In this document: positions 34,488 to 43,369 of the stretch, piece by piece
How positions within the stretch are numbered: the stretch's first letter is position 1
Layout of the letters: the number at the start of each line of letters is the position of its first letter
DNA from: DATAEG01 sp051001975
Lineage (GTDB): Bacteria > Actinomycetota > Actinomycetes > Mycobacteriales > Jatrophihabitantaceae
Assembly (NCBI GenBank): GCA_051001975.1
Contig: JBPCMU010000070.1
Location: 1 to 64,000 of the forward strand
Reading direction: 5' to 3'
Length of the DNA stretch: 64,000 nucleotides
Made by a program: the position numbers and the translations under genes
The notes under the pieces: generated by a model
Seen by the model: only the letters and a program-made list of their open reading frames with translations
The model's database searches: none
Told to the model about the DNA's origin: nothing

Positions 34488-36425
34488 CTATTCCAGCACC
34501 TCTCCGGTGGCGGTGTTGACTGCCGGCCCGGATTCCCGGCTGTCCTCGTGCACCGCCGCGACGATGGCGGTGGCGGTCTGCAGCCCGATGCCGGACACCT
34601 CCATCACTTCGCCGACGTCCGCTTGGCGCAGCCGCTTGAGCGATCCGAAGTGGCGCAGCACAGCCTTGCGACGAGTCTCGCCCAGCCCCGGGATCCCGTC
34701 GAGCGCCGAGACCACCATCGACTTGGACCGCTTCTGCCGGTGATAGGTGATGGCGAAGCGGTGCGCCTCGTCGCGCACCCGCTGCAGCAGATAAAGCCCC
34801 TCGGAGGTGCGCGGCAGGATCACCGGGTATTTCTCGTTCGGCAGCCACACCTCTTCCAGTCGCTTGGCCAGGCCGACCACCGTCACGTCGGTGATGCCAA
34901 ACTCATCGAGCACCGCCTGCGCCGCGTCCGCCTGTGGCCCGGCGCCGTCGACCACGACCAGATTGGGCGGGTAGGCGAACTTGCGGGCCACCCCCTCCAC
35001 CGCGTCCCCGGTCGGGTCCGGCGTGGCCTGGGTGCTTTCCAGGTACCGGGCGAACCGGCGCCGGACTGCCTCGGCGATCCAGTCGGTGTCACCGCCGAGC
35101 TCGCGCATCGCGAACCGACGGTATTCACTGCGCCGGGCCAGCCCATCCTCGAAGACCACCATGCTGGCCACCACATCGGTGCTCTGAATATGACTGATGT
35201 CGAAGCACTCGATCCGCAGCGGTGCATCGTCGAGGCCGAGCGCCTCCTGCACCTCGGACAGCGCGAGCGACCGGGCAGTGAGGTCGCTGGCCCGCTTCAA
35301 CTTGTGCTGGGTGAAAGCCTGCGCGGCATTGCGGGCGACCGTCTCCATCAGATTGCGCTTGTCGCCGCGTTGCGGAACGCGAATGCGCACCGGACCACCC
35401 CGGCGCTCGCTCAACCACTCGGTGACGGCGTCGAAATCGGTCGGCAGCTCCGGTACCAGGATCTCCCGCGGGATCGCGGCCGCCTCGTTCTCCTCGCCGT
35501 AGATCTGGGTGGCGAACTGTTCGACGAGTTCCGGCGTCCCGATCTGATCGACCTTGTCTACGGTCCAGCCCCGCTGACCACGGACCCGCCCACCGCGGAC
35601 ATGGAAGACCTGCACGGCGGCCTCAAGTTCGTCCTGCGCGAAGGCCACCACATCGGCATCAGTGCCGTCGCCGAAGACGACCGCCTGCTTCTCCATCGCC
35701 CTGCGCAGGGCGGTCAGATCGTCGCGCAGCCGGGCCGCCTGCTCGAAATCCAGCTCACTGCTCGCGGCGGCCATCTGCTTCTCGATCCGGCGCATCATCG
35801 TGTCGGTCTGGCCGGCCATGAAGTCGCAGAAGTCGTCGACGATCTCGCGGTGCTCCGCGGTGCTCACCCGGCCGACGCACGGAGCACTGCACTTGCCGAT
35901 GTAGCCGAGCAGGCAGGGCCGGCCGATCTGCCCGGCCCGTTTGAACACCCCGGCCGAGCAGGTCCGCGCCGGGAAGACCCGTAGCACCAGGTCGAGGGTC
36001 TCCCGGATCGCCCAGGCGTGCGCATACGGGCCGAAATATCGGACACCCCTCTTCTTCGGCCCGCGCATCACCTGCAGTCGCGGGTACTCCTCGTTCAGGG
36101 TCACCGCGAGCGACGGATAGGACTTGTCATCGCGGTAGCGCACGTTGAACCGCGGGTCGAACTCCTTGATCCAGTTGTATTCCAGCTGCAGCGCCTCGAC
36201 CTCGGTGGTGACCACCGTCCACTCCACCCGCGCGGCGGTGGTGACCATCTGCCGGGTCCGCGGATGCAGCGCGGCTAGGTCGGCGAAGTAGCTGTTCAGC
36301 CGCGAGCGGAGGTTCTTCGCCTTCCCGACGTAGATGACCCGGTCCCGCTCGTCGCGGAACTTGTACACGCCAGGATCGGTCGGGATGGTGCCCTGCGCGG
36401 GACGGTAGGTGGAGGGGTCGGGCAC
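34488..36425 (-). CDS. uvrC: UvrC excinuclease subunit
   Basis: 645 aa. Makes the two incisions in nucleotide excision repair with UvrAB. GIY-YIG-type nuclease at residues 15-100 (DPGVYKFRDERDRVIYVGKA), a UVR motif near 215 (EKQMAAASSELDFEQAARLR), the UvrC/RNase H-like endonuclease domain (CFDISHIQSTDVVASMVVFE; VVDGAGPQADAA) and C-terminal helix-hairpin-helix repeats (LDGIPGLGETRRKAVL). GTG at 36425 lies seven bases after TACTGT; the frame stays open further upstream. First of the uvrC-rapZ-yvcK-whiA cluster. Confidence 0.96.
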   Translation of the reverse strand: MPDPSTYRPAQGTIPTDPGVYKFRDERDRVIYVGKAKNLRSRLNSYFADLAALHPRTRQMVTTAARVEWTVVTTEVEALQLEYNWIKEFDPRFNVRYRDDKSYPSLAVTLNEEYPRLQVMRGPKKRGVRYFGPYAHAWAIRETLDLVLRVFPARTCSAGVFKRAGQIGRPCLLGYIGKCSAPCVGRVSTAEHREIVDDFCDFMAGQTDTMMRRIEKQMAAASSELDFEQAARLRDDLTALRRAMEKQAVVFGDGTDADVVAFAQDELEAAVQVFHVRGGRVRGQRGWTVDKVDQIGTPELVEQFATQIYGEENEAAAIPREILVPELPTDFDAVTEWLSERRGGPVRIRVPQRGDKRNLMETVARNAAQAFTQHKLKRASDLTARSLALSEVQEALGLDDAPLRIECFDISHIQSTDVVASMVVFEDGLARRSEYRRFAMRELGGDTDWIAEAVRRRFARYLESTQATPDPTGDAVEGVARKFAYPPNLVVVDGAGPQADAAQAVLDEFGITDVTVVGLAKRLEEVWLPNEKYPVILPRTSEGLYLLQRVRDEAHRFAITYHRQKRSKSMVVSALDGIPGLGETRRKAVLRHFGSLKRLRQADVGEVMEVSGIGLQTATAIVAAVHEDSRESGPAVNTATGEVLE

Positions 36426-36432
36426 GACCTCG

Positions 36433-36438
36433 ACAGTA
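36433..36438 (-). promoter_or_regulatory. -10 element of leaderless promoter for uvrC cluster
   Basis: On the minus strand TACTGT is followed by seven bases and the GTG at 36425. No SOS box (TCGAAC-N4-GTTCGA type) was seen nearby. Confidence 0.5.
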
Positions 36439-36502
36439 GTAGCGCGCGCCGACGCACACGGTCCACCACGTGGCCGTCGGTGCCGGCTGTCACGCTGGCC
36501 CG

Positions 36503-36853
36503 GTGGCAACGGTGGACGACGTGCGGCGCATCGCACTGTCGTTGCCGCGCGCCTACGAGGCGGTCGTCCGCGACAGGGTGAAGTTCCGGGTCGGCCGGAT
36601 CGTGTTCCTCGCCCTCTCCCGCGACGAGACCGAGCTCGGATTCGGCTACCCGCGAGACGGCCGCGCCGCACTCGTCGCCGCCGAGCCGGAGATCTTCTTC
36701 ATGCCCGGCAAGGCAGATCTGCGTTACCAGTGGGTGGAGTGCTGGCTCGATCGCCTTGACGAGCCGCGGCTGCACGAACTGATCGTGGACGCCTGGCAGA
36801 TGGCGGTGCCGAAGACGGTCGCAGCGGCCTACCTCTCGGCACCGCCGGCGTAG
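36503..36853 (+). CDS. MmcQ/YjbR family protein
   Basis: 116 aa, the normal size. The family is a small fold related to the CyaY DNA-binding-like superfamily; no enzymatic role is known. Seen: VDDVRRIALSLPRAYEAV at the start, the KFRVGRIVFLALS strand, and the WVECWLDRLDE helix ending VPKTVAAAYL. GTG at 36503 is chosen because the family begins TVDDVR and CACGCT lies six bases upstream. Its last 25 bases overlap the adenosine deaminase gene on the other strand. Confidence 0.82.
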   Translation: MATVDDVRRIALSLPRAYEAVVRDRVKFRVGRIVFLALSRDETELGFGYPRDGRAALVAAEPEIFFMPGKADLRYQWVECWLDRLDEPRLHELIVDAWQMAVPKTVAAAYLSAPPA

Positions 36854-37857
36854 TCGTCGATCTCGGCGAATAGCCGCTGACGGACATCCTCGTCGGCGAA
36901 GGATTGCCGGATCGACGCGCGAGCCAGATCGGCCACTCCGGACTGGTCGAGGTCGAGCAACTCGGCGGCCACCGCGTACTCGTGGTTCAGCGTGGTGGAG
37001 AACATCGGCGGATCGTCGGAGTTGATGCTGACCGGCACGCCCGCCGCGACCAGGACCGGCAGTGGGTGCTCGGCCATCGACGGCACCGAGCGGGTGCACA
37101 CGTTCGAGGTCGGGCTGACCTCCAGCGGGATGCCCGCATCGGCCAGGTGGGCCAGTAGCGCTGGGTCCGTGGCTGCGGCGATGCCGTGCCCGATCCGCTC
37201 GGCCTGCAGATGATTCAGCGCGTCCCAGATGGTCTGCGCGCCGGTCGACTCCCCGGCGTGCGGCGCGGAGTGCAGTCCCGCCGCTCGGGCGGCGGCGAAG
37301 TGCGGTGCGAACTGTGCCCGCGGCACGCCGATCTCCGGACCGCCGAGTCCAAAGCTGACCAGGCCCTCCGGGCGCAGTCGCAGCGCGACGTCCAGCGTGG
37401 CGTCCGCCCCGGGGATGCCGTACTCGCCCGGGATGTCGAAACACCAGCGAAGCACGATGCCGAGCTCGGCCTGGGCGGCGCGCCGGGCATCCTCTGCTGC
37501 GGCGCAGTAATCCTCGGCGGCGATCCCCCGCAACATCGAGGTGTACGGCGTCAGGGTCATCTCCGCGTAGCGAACCTGCTGCCCGGCGAGTTGCCGGGCC
37601 ACTTCGTAGGTCAGCGTGCGGATGTCGTCCGGGGTGCGCAGCAGATCGACGAAGGAGAGGTACACGTCGATGAAGTGCGCGAAGTCGGTGAAGGTGAAGT
37701 AGTCGGCCAGTGCCGCCTCGTCCGCGGGCACCCGGGTGCTGCCGGCGTGCCGGGCGGCGAGCTCAGCGACCGTGCGCGGCGAGGCCGACCCGACGTGGTG
37801 CACGTGCAGTTCGGCCTTCGGCAGCCCGGCGATGAAGGTGTCGAGAGTGAGATTCAT
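36829..37857 (-). CDS. add: Adenosine deaminase family protein
   Basis: 342 aa amidohydrolase-fold metalloenzyme. Metal ligands are in KAELHVHHVGSAS (HxH, with HHVGS replacing the usual HLEGS), a histidine in HSAPHAGESTGAQ with the catalytic Glu, HGIAAATD, and the Asp pair in SINSDDPPMFST. All catalytic residues are present. It likely deaminates adenosine, though a related nucleoside or aminofutalosine cannot be excluded. ATG at 37857 follows TAAGGT by six bases. Confidence 0.88.
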   Translation of the reverse strand: MNLTLDTFIAGLPKAELHVHHVGSASPRTVAELAARHAGSTRVPADEAALADYFTFTDFAHFIDVYLSFVDLLRTPDDIRTLTYEVARQLAGQQVRYAEMTLTPYTSMLRGIAAEDYCAAAEDARRAAQAELGIVLRWCFDIPGEYGIPGADATLDVALRLRPEGLVSFGLGGPEIGVPRAQFAPHFAAARAAGLHSAPHAGESTGAQTIWDALNHLQAERIGHGIAAATDPALLAHLADAGIPLEVSPTSNVCTRSVPSMAEHPLPVLVAAGVPVSINSDDPPMFSTTLNHEYAVAAELLDLDQSGVADLARASIRQSFADEDVRQRLFAEIDDYAGGAER

Positions 37858-37863
37858 CCATGA

Positions 37864-37869
37864 ACCTTA
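37864..37869 (-). promoter_or_regulatory. -10 element of leaderless promoter for add
   Basis: On the minus strand TAAGGT is followed by six bases and the ATG at 37857. Confidence 0.55.
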
Positions 37870-37879
37870 CACAGTCGTG

Positions 37880-39076
37880 TCAGACTCTCTGCAAGGCGGG
37901 TTCGGTGGCCCTGTCAGGGTGTCGTCGGCCGAGCGCGACGAGACACCCGACGGCGATCGCCAGCCCGGCCACCGCCGTGACGACAAAGCCACCACGCCAA
38001 CCGCTCTGATCGATTGCGATCCCGGCCAGCGGAGCGCCCAACCCAGCGCCGCCGGTCAACGCCGAACCATGCCAACCCATCGCCTCACCGCGCACCGTCG
38101 CAGGCACCACCCGGGACAGATGATCGACGGTGGCGGTGATCGTCGGCGCGCAGAACAGGCCGGCGACGAACAGCAGGCCGACCAGCGCGAGCCGGTTCGT
38201 GGCGAGCACCACCGGCAGCGTCGCCAGCGAGAGCAGCGCCAGTAATGCGAACACAGAGATGGGCCGATGCACCGCCCCGTAGATCAGCCCGCCGACCGCC
38301 GACCCGAGGCCCCATAGCGCGAGGACCCAGCCGATCGACGTCTGGTGCCCCATGTTCCTCAGTGCCGCAACCACGCCGACATCGGTGCCGGTGAGCACGA
38401 TGGTCGATGCCGCGCCGGCCGCCAGCACAGCGAACACGATGGGTCGCGCCCAGGTCCGCGGGCTGATCCGAGCCCCGTCGTGGCTCTCGGACTCCGCGGC
38501 GACGATCGGCGGGTTGAAGGCCCACAGCGCAGCACCGCCGGCGACGCTGGCCATCTCGCAGGCGAACAGCGCCCAGGACGTCGACCAGTAGGTCGCGGCC
38601 AGCACACCGAGGACGGGGCCGATCATGTACGAGATCTCCACGGCGACGGAGTCGAGTACCAGCGCGCTCTTGCGCCGCTCGTCGTCGACGGCCGCGATGA
38701 GCACCTGCCGGATGATCGAGAAGGTCGGCACCACGAAGAGGCCGGCCGTCGCGGCCAGCGAGAGCAACAGCCAGTACCCGACGAACGGGGCGACGCTCCA
38801 GCAGGCCGTGAGCAACACCAGCGACGGGAGGACGGTGCGGCGCAGGCCGATCCGATCCAGCATCCGGCCACGCCACGGTCCGCTTACGGCAAGAGCCACC
38901 GTCGCGGCCGCGGTGACCAGTCCGGCGGCGGCGTAGGACCGGTCGAGGTGGGCGACCACGTGCAGTGTCATCACCACGCCGCCGGCCCACATCGGAATAC
39001 GGATCGCCAGCCCGAGCAGCAACGTCAGCCGTGCCGCTCGGACCCGCAGCACCTCGCGATAGGCCCGGACTCCCAC
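37880..39076 (-). CDS. MFS transporter
   Basis: 398 aa with about 12 hydrophobic segments. The loop 2-3 motif is in SGPWRGRMLDRIGLRRTVLP, similar to efflux-type MFS. Substrate unknown. A TetR-family gene lies directly upstream on the same strand (54 bases), a common regulator/exporter arrangement. GTG at 39076 has CACTCT six bases before it, so it may also have its own leaderless promoter. Confidence 0.82.
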   Translation of the reverse strand: MGVRAYREVLRVRAARLTLLLGLAIRIPMWAGGVVMTLHVVAHLDRSYAAAGLVTAAATVALAVSGPWRGRMLDRIGLRRTVLPSLVLLTACWSVAPFVGYWLLLSLAATAGLFVVPTFSIIRQVLIAAVDDERRKSALVLDSVAVEISYMIGPVLGVLAATYWSTSWALFACEMASVAGGAALWAFNPPIVAAESESHDGARISPRTWARPIVFAVLAAGAASTIVLTGTDVGVVAALRNMGHQTSIGWVLALWGLGSAVGGLIYGAVHRPISVFALLALLSLATLPVVLATNRLALVGLLFVAGLFCAPTITATVDHLSRVVPATVRGEAMGWHGSALTGGAGLGAPLAGIAIDQSGWRGGFVVTAVAGLAIAVGCLVALGRRHPDRATEPALQRV

Positions 39077-39130
39077 CCGACCAGAGTGTCACGCTGCACC
39101 GACCGGGTTTCGCGGGCCGGAGGCCGGCCG

Positions 39131-39769
39131 TCAGCCGCGCCGCGCCGCGGTACTGCGGCGCACTTTCGCACGCATCGCCCGGCGGGCGACCGGGCCCAGT
39201 TCGTCGACGACTTCGACGAGCACGCCCATCCGCTCCAACGCGTCGAGGGCGGCGGTGGCCCCGGCCCGGTCGACGCCGTCGTACAACTCCAGCCCGATGA
39301 AGGCGGCGCTCACCGCCGCGGCCAGACCGGCGGTGTCGGCCACCTCGGCGAGCGGACTGTCGGTGAGGACTCGGGCGATAACGGTCTCGATCTCGGCAAT
39401 CCAGATCGACATGGTGTAGCGGGCCGCGGCGGCGAGCCGCTCGTCCTGCTGGGCACCGGCCATCAGTTGGGCCATCATCGCGACGTTGCCGGCGGCTCGT
39501 TCCCGCTCGTGCAGCCCACGGCCCAGGCTCAACAACTCGGAGAAGGTGGTGACCGACGCGAACTGGGCTCTGTAGAAGTCGACGCGCTCGTCGGCAGCGG
39601 CCCGGCAGGCTGCGTCGACCAAGTCCGAGACGGTGCCGAAGTGGTAGAAGATCAGCGCCTGGTTGACTTCTGCGTTCGCGGCGATCGTCCGGGCCGACAG
39701 GCCGGCCACCCCGAGGTCGCGGAGGGTGTCGGCGGCCGCGGTGAGCAGTTTGGCCCGCGTATCGGTCAC
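39131..39769 (-). CDS. TetR/AcrR family transcriptional regulator
   Basis: 212 aa. N-terminal helix-turn-helix at residues 5-50 (LSARTIAANAEVNQALIFYHFG), then an all-helical ligand/dimerisation domain with a TetR_C-like HERERAAGNVAMMAQLMAGA segment. It probably controls the MFS gene after it. GTG at 39769 (VTDTRAKLL) is chosen; the frame is open to a GTG at 39811, directly after uvrA. The effector is unknown. Confidence 0.85.
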   Translation of the reverse strand: MTDTRAKLLTAAADTLRDLGVAGLSARTIAANAEVNQALIFYHFGTVSDLVDAACRAAADERVDFYRAQFASVTTFSELLSLGRGLHERERAAGNVAMMAQLMAGAQQDERLAAAARYTMSIWIAEIETVIARVLTDSPLAEVADTAGLAAAVSAAFIGLELYDGVDRAGATAALDALERMGVLVEVVDELGPVARRAMRAKVRRSTAARRG

Positions 39770-39818
39770 GGCGCGATCCAAGTCGGGGGCACAGCGCCCA
39801 TTGTGAAGCACGCCACGC

Positions 39819-42755
39819 TCAGCGGGCCGCGCCGACCTTCGCCTTGCTGGCCCGCGGCTTGGCCGCCGGCTTGCGGTTGGTAGCCCGCTTCGGTGCCGCC
39901 GGGGCGAGCATCTTCTTCAGGTACTGACCGGTATAGGACGCCTCCACCGCGGCCACTTCCTCCGGGGTGCCCTCGGCGATGACCAAGCCGCCGCCGGAAC
40001 CGCCCTCCGGACCCATGTCGATGATCCAGTCGGCAGTCTTGATGACGTCCAGGTTGTGCTCGATCACCAGGACGGTGTTGCCCTTGTCCACCAACGACTG
40101 CAGGACGCCGAGCAGCTTGCGCACGTCTTCGAAGTGCAGGCCGGTGGTCGGCTCGTCCAGCACGTAGATGGTCCGGCCGGTGGACCGCTTCTGCAGCTCC
40201 GAGGCCAGCTTGACCCGCTGCGCCTCGCCACCGGACAGCGTCGGCGCCGGCTGGCCCAATCGGACGTAGCCGAGGCCGACGTCGACCAGGGTGTCCAGGT
40301 GCCGGGAGATGCGGGTGATCGGCGCGAAGAACTCGGCAGCCTCCTCGATCGGCATGTCCAGGATCTGGGAGATCGTCTTGCCCTTGTAGTGCACCTCAAG
40401 CGTTTCCCGGTTGTACCGGGCGCCCTTGCAGACCTCGCACGGCACGTACACGTCCGGCAGGAAGTTCATCTCGATCTTGATCGTGCCGTCGCCGGCGCAG
40501 TTCTCGCAGCGACCACCCTTGACGTTGAAGGAGAACCGGCCCTGTTGGTAGCCGCGCACCTTCGCCTCGGTGGTCTCGCTGAACAGCTTGCGAATGTGAT
40601 CGAACACACCGGTGTAGGTGGCCGGGTTGGACCGCGGCGTCCGCCCGATCGGTGACTGGTCGACGCCGACGACCTTGTCCAGTTGCTCGATGCCGCGGAC
40701 CCGCTTGTGCCGGCCCGGCGGCAGCTTGGCTCCGTTGATCCGGTTCGCCAACGAGTGGTAGAGGATGTCGTTGACCAGCGTCGACTTGCCCGAGCCGGAG
40801 ACACCGGTGATCGCGACGAAGCAGCCGAGCGGGAAGTGCACGTCGATGTTGCGCAGGTTGTGCTCGCGGGCGCCCTCGACGACCAGCTCACGCTTCGGGT
40901 CCGGTGGCCGGCGCACCATGGGCGTCTCGATCGTGCGGCGGCCGGACAGGTAAGCGCCGGTGAGCGATTCTTCGCTGTCGAGGAGGTCCTGCACCGTTCC
41001 GGAGACGACGATGTTGCCGCCATGTTCACCGGCCAGCGGACCGATGTCGACAACCCAGTCGGCGACCCGGATCGTTTCTTCGTCGTGTTCGACCACGATC
41101 AACGTGTTGCCGAGGCTCTTCAGCCGGACCAGCGTCTCGATCAGCCGGTGGTTGTCGCGCTGGTGCAGGCCGATGGACGGCTCGTCCAGCACGTAGAGCA
41201 CGCCAACCAGGCCGGAGCCGATCTGGGTGGCCAGCCGGATGCGCTGCGCCTCTCCCCCGGCCAGCGTCGCGGACGCCCGGTCCAACGACAGGTAGTCCAG
41301 GCCGACGTCGACCAGGAAGCCCAGCCGGGCGTGCACCTCTTTCAACACTCGTTCGGCGATGGCCTTCTCCCGGCCAACCAGGTGCACGGTCTGGAAGAAC
41401 TCATTCGCGTCGCCGATCGACAACGCGGCCACTTCGGCGATCGACCGCCCACCGACCGTCACCGCCAGGATCTCCGGTTTGAGCCGGGTGCCGTTGCACG
41501 TCGGGCACGGCACCTCGCGCATGAAGCCTTCGTACTTCTCCCGCGAGTAGTCGCTGTCGGTCTCCGTGTGCCGTCGCTCGATCCACTGCACTACGCCTTC
41601 GTAGTTGGCGTAGTAGGACCGTTCCCGGCCGTACCGGTTGGTGTACCGGACGTGCACCTGGTCCGGACTGCCGTGCAGCACCACCTTCTGCGCCCGGGCC
41701 GGCAGCTTCTCCCACGCAGTGCCGAGCTTGAAGCCCTCGGCGTCGGCGACACCCTGCAGCAGACGCAGGAAGTACTCGCTGGTCTGACCTGACGCCCACG
41801 GTGCGATGGCGCCGTCCTCCAGGGACTGTTCCGGGTCCGGCACCACCAGCTCCGGGTCGACCTCCTTGCGGGTGCCGATGCCGCTGCACACCGGGCAGGC
41901 ACCGAACGGAGAGTTGAACGAGAACGACCGCGGCTCCAGCTCGTCGATGGCCAGCGGGTGGTCGTTCGGGCAGGCCAATCGCTCGGAGTACCGGCGCTCC
42001 CGGTTCGCGTCCTCCTCATCGAGATCGACGAAGTCCAGGATCACCAGACCGTTCGCCAGGCCCAGCGCCGTCTCCACGGAGTCGGTGATGCGCTGCTTGC
42101 TCGAAGGCTTCGAGGTGAGCCGGTCCACCACCGCTTCGATGGTGTGCTTCTCCTGCTTCTTCAACTTCGGCGGCTCGGTGAGCGAGTGCACAACGCCGTC
42201 CACCCGGACCCGACTGAAGCCCTTGATCTGAAGGTCCTCGAAGAGGTCGACGTACTCGCCCTTGCGCTCTCGGATCACCGGCGCCAGAACCTGGAAACGA
42301 GTGCCCTCCGGCATCTCCAGCACCCGGTCCACGATCTGCTGCGGAGTCTGCTTGGTGATCGGCTCGCCACAGATCGGGCAGTGCGGCCGGCCGATCCGGG
42401 CATACAACAGTCGCAGGTAGTCGTAGACCTCGGTGATCGTGCCGACCGTGGAGCGCGGGTTGCGCGACGTCGATTTCTGGTCGATGGACACCGACGGGCT
42501 CAGGCCCTCGATGAAGTCGACGTCCGGTTTGTCCATCTGGCCGAGGAACTGCCGTGCATAGGCGGACAGCGATTCGACGTAGCGGCGCTGGCCCTCAGCG
42601 AAGATCGTGTCGAAGGCAAGACTCGACTTGCCCGAGCCGGACAGACCGGTGAAGACGATCAGCGCGTCCCGGGGTAGCTCGATATTGACGTCACGCAGGT
42701 TGTGCTCACGGGCACCCCTCACGATGAGCTTGGGAGCGATGAACTGGTCGGCCAC
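39819..42755 (-). CDS. uvrA: UvrA excinuclease subunit
   Basis: 978 aa. Damage-recognition ATPase of nucleotide excision repair. N-terminal Walker A is FTGLSGSGKSSLAFDTIFAE; the second is AITGVSGSGKSTLVNDILYH. Zinc modules are visible as CPICGEPI, CPVCSGIG, CPTCNGTRL and CENCAGDG...CEVCKG. ABC signatures ATLAGGEAQRI and TLSGGEAQRV are intact. GTG at 42755 gives the usual VADQFIAPKLIVRGAREHNL start; the open frame extends upstream without homology. GGAAGAAG is the likely ribosome site and AGCGTA/TACGCT (42796-42801) a possible -10. The C-terminus is a lysine/alanine-rich tail. Confidence 0.97.
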   Translation of the reverse strand: MADQFIAPKLIVRGAREHNLRDVNIELPRDALIVFTGLSGSGKSSLAFDTIFAEGQRRYVESLSAYARQFLGQMDKPDVDFIEGLSPSVSIDQKSTSRNPRSTVGTITEVYDYLRLLYARIGRPHCPICGEPITKQTPQQIVDRVLEMPEGTRFQVLAPVIRERKGEYVDLFEDLQIKGFSRVRVDGVVHSLTEPPKLKKQEKHTIEAVVDRLTSKPSSKQRITDSVETALGLANGLVILDFVDLDEEDANRERRYSERLACPNDHPLAIDELEPRSFSFNSPFGACPVCSGIGTRKEVDPELVVPDPEQSLEDGAIAPWASGQTSEYFLRLLQGVADAEGFKLGTAWEKLPARAQKVVLHGSPDQVHVRYTNRYGRERSYYANYEGVVQWIERRHTETDSDYSREKYEGFMREVPCPTCNGTRLKPEILAVTVGGRSIAEVAALSIGDANEFFQTVHLVGREKAIAERVLKEVHARLGFLVDVGLDYLSLDRASATLAGGEAQRIRLATQIGSGLVGVLYVLDEPSIGLHQRDNHRLIETLVRLKSLGNTLIVVEHDEETIRVADWVVDIGPLAGEHGGNIVVSGTVQDLLDSEESLTGAYLSGRRTIETPMVRRPPDPKRELVVEGAREHNLRNIDVHFPLGCFVAITGVSGSGKSTLVNDILYHSLANRINGAKLPPGRHKRVRGIEQLDKVVGVDQSPIGRTPRSNPATYTGVFDHIRKLFSETTEAKVRGYQQGRFSFNVKGGRCENCAGDGTIKIEMNFLPDVYVPCEVCKGARYNRETLEVHYKGKTISQILDMPIEEAAEFFAPITRISRHLDTLVDVGLGYVRLGQPAPTLSGGEAQRVKLASELQKRSTGRTIYVLDEPTTGLHFEDVRKLLGVLQSLVDKGNTVLVIEHNLDVIKTADWIIDMGPEGGSGGGLVIAEGTPEEVAAVEASYTGQYLKKMLAPAAPKRATNRKPAAKPRASKAKVGAAR

Positions 42756-42910
42756 AGTCTTCTTCCGGCTTGGGGTGGAGGCGGGTCGCCCACCGAGCGT
42801 AATGAGTCCCACCGACACCCGCTCGCCGTCCCCGCTGCGCAGCGCAGCCGCCCGATACCCGATCTTCCACAGGTGGCGGCGGTTGGCCCACCAGAGCGCG
42901 CCGCAGCCGG

Positions 42911-43203
42911 ATGGATCGGCTGGACGGGCTGCTCGGCGCGCAAGGCGGCGTCCTGCCCTGGGCCGAACCGAGGGCACACTCGGCCACTCTGGACCGGGCA
43001 TGTCGGTCGGGTCGGCTCACCGCCGTGCTTCCCGGCGTCTACCTACAGGCTGACCGCGCGAGCGAGGTCGGGGTCCGCGCGGCCAGAACGACCTCGTTCG
43101 GGACGGCTGGCGGGTGGTGCGCTTCACGTGGCGGATGCTCGTCGACGCGCCCGACGATGTGGTCCGCGTCGTCCGGCGGGCGATCGTGCTGGCTGAGCGG
43201 TAG
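42911..43203 (+). pseudogene. Remnant of an AbiEi-HTH/DUF559 nuclease-type protein
   Basis: Two fragments of one family are joined out of frame. From ATG 42911 the frame reads MDRLDGLLGAQGGVLPW then CRSGRLTAVLPGVYLQ, like the N-terminal HTH of AbiEi/DUF559 proteins. About 170 bases on, another frame reads QNDLVRDGWRVVRFTWRM and ends VVRRAIVLAER-stop at 43201-43203, which matches the C-terminus of the VSR-like DUF559 nuclease domain. The central catalytic part is missing, roughly 150 codons by family length. So it looks like an internal deletion with frame change; the protein would not function. Confidence 0.7.
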
Positions 43204-43211
43204 TTGACGAC

Positions 43212-43280
43212 GAAAACTGGCCGCTCGACGCGTTCCGCAGCACTTTGCCCAGCTGAATGAGCGTTGAGCGGCCACTTCTC
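43212..43280. repeat. Long inverted repeat downstream of the DUF559 remnant
   Basis: GAAAACTGGCCGCTCGACGC (43212-43231) pairs with GCGTTGAGCGGCCACTTCTC (43261-43280) in 17 of 20 positions around a 29-base loop. It lies between the pseudogene stop and the DUF4032 gene. It may act as a terminator or be a small dispersed palindromic element. No poly-T tract follows. Confidence 0.6.
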
Positions 43281-43369
43281 GCTTGCGCTAACTCACCGAC
43301 CCCGGCCGGTACGCTCGACGTCTCCCGAACAGTGGCGTAAACCGACGCCCACGTATGTCAGGACGGCAC

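Noticed and set aside
34398..35984. 528-codon plus-strand frame opposite uvrC
   Set aside because: Opposite a complete uvrC with all motifs; the translation is Arg/His/Gly-rich with no family features.
38345..39883. 512-codon plus-strand frame opposite MFS and TetR genes
   Set aside because: Shadow of two recognisable genes; no ribosome site and low-complexity translation.
42706..43020. Minus-strand frames upstream of uvrA
   Set aside because: They have no similarity and overlap the uvrA leader and the DUF559 remnant; the apparent uvrA extension to 43001 lacks conserved residues.
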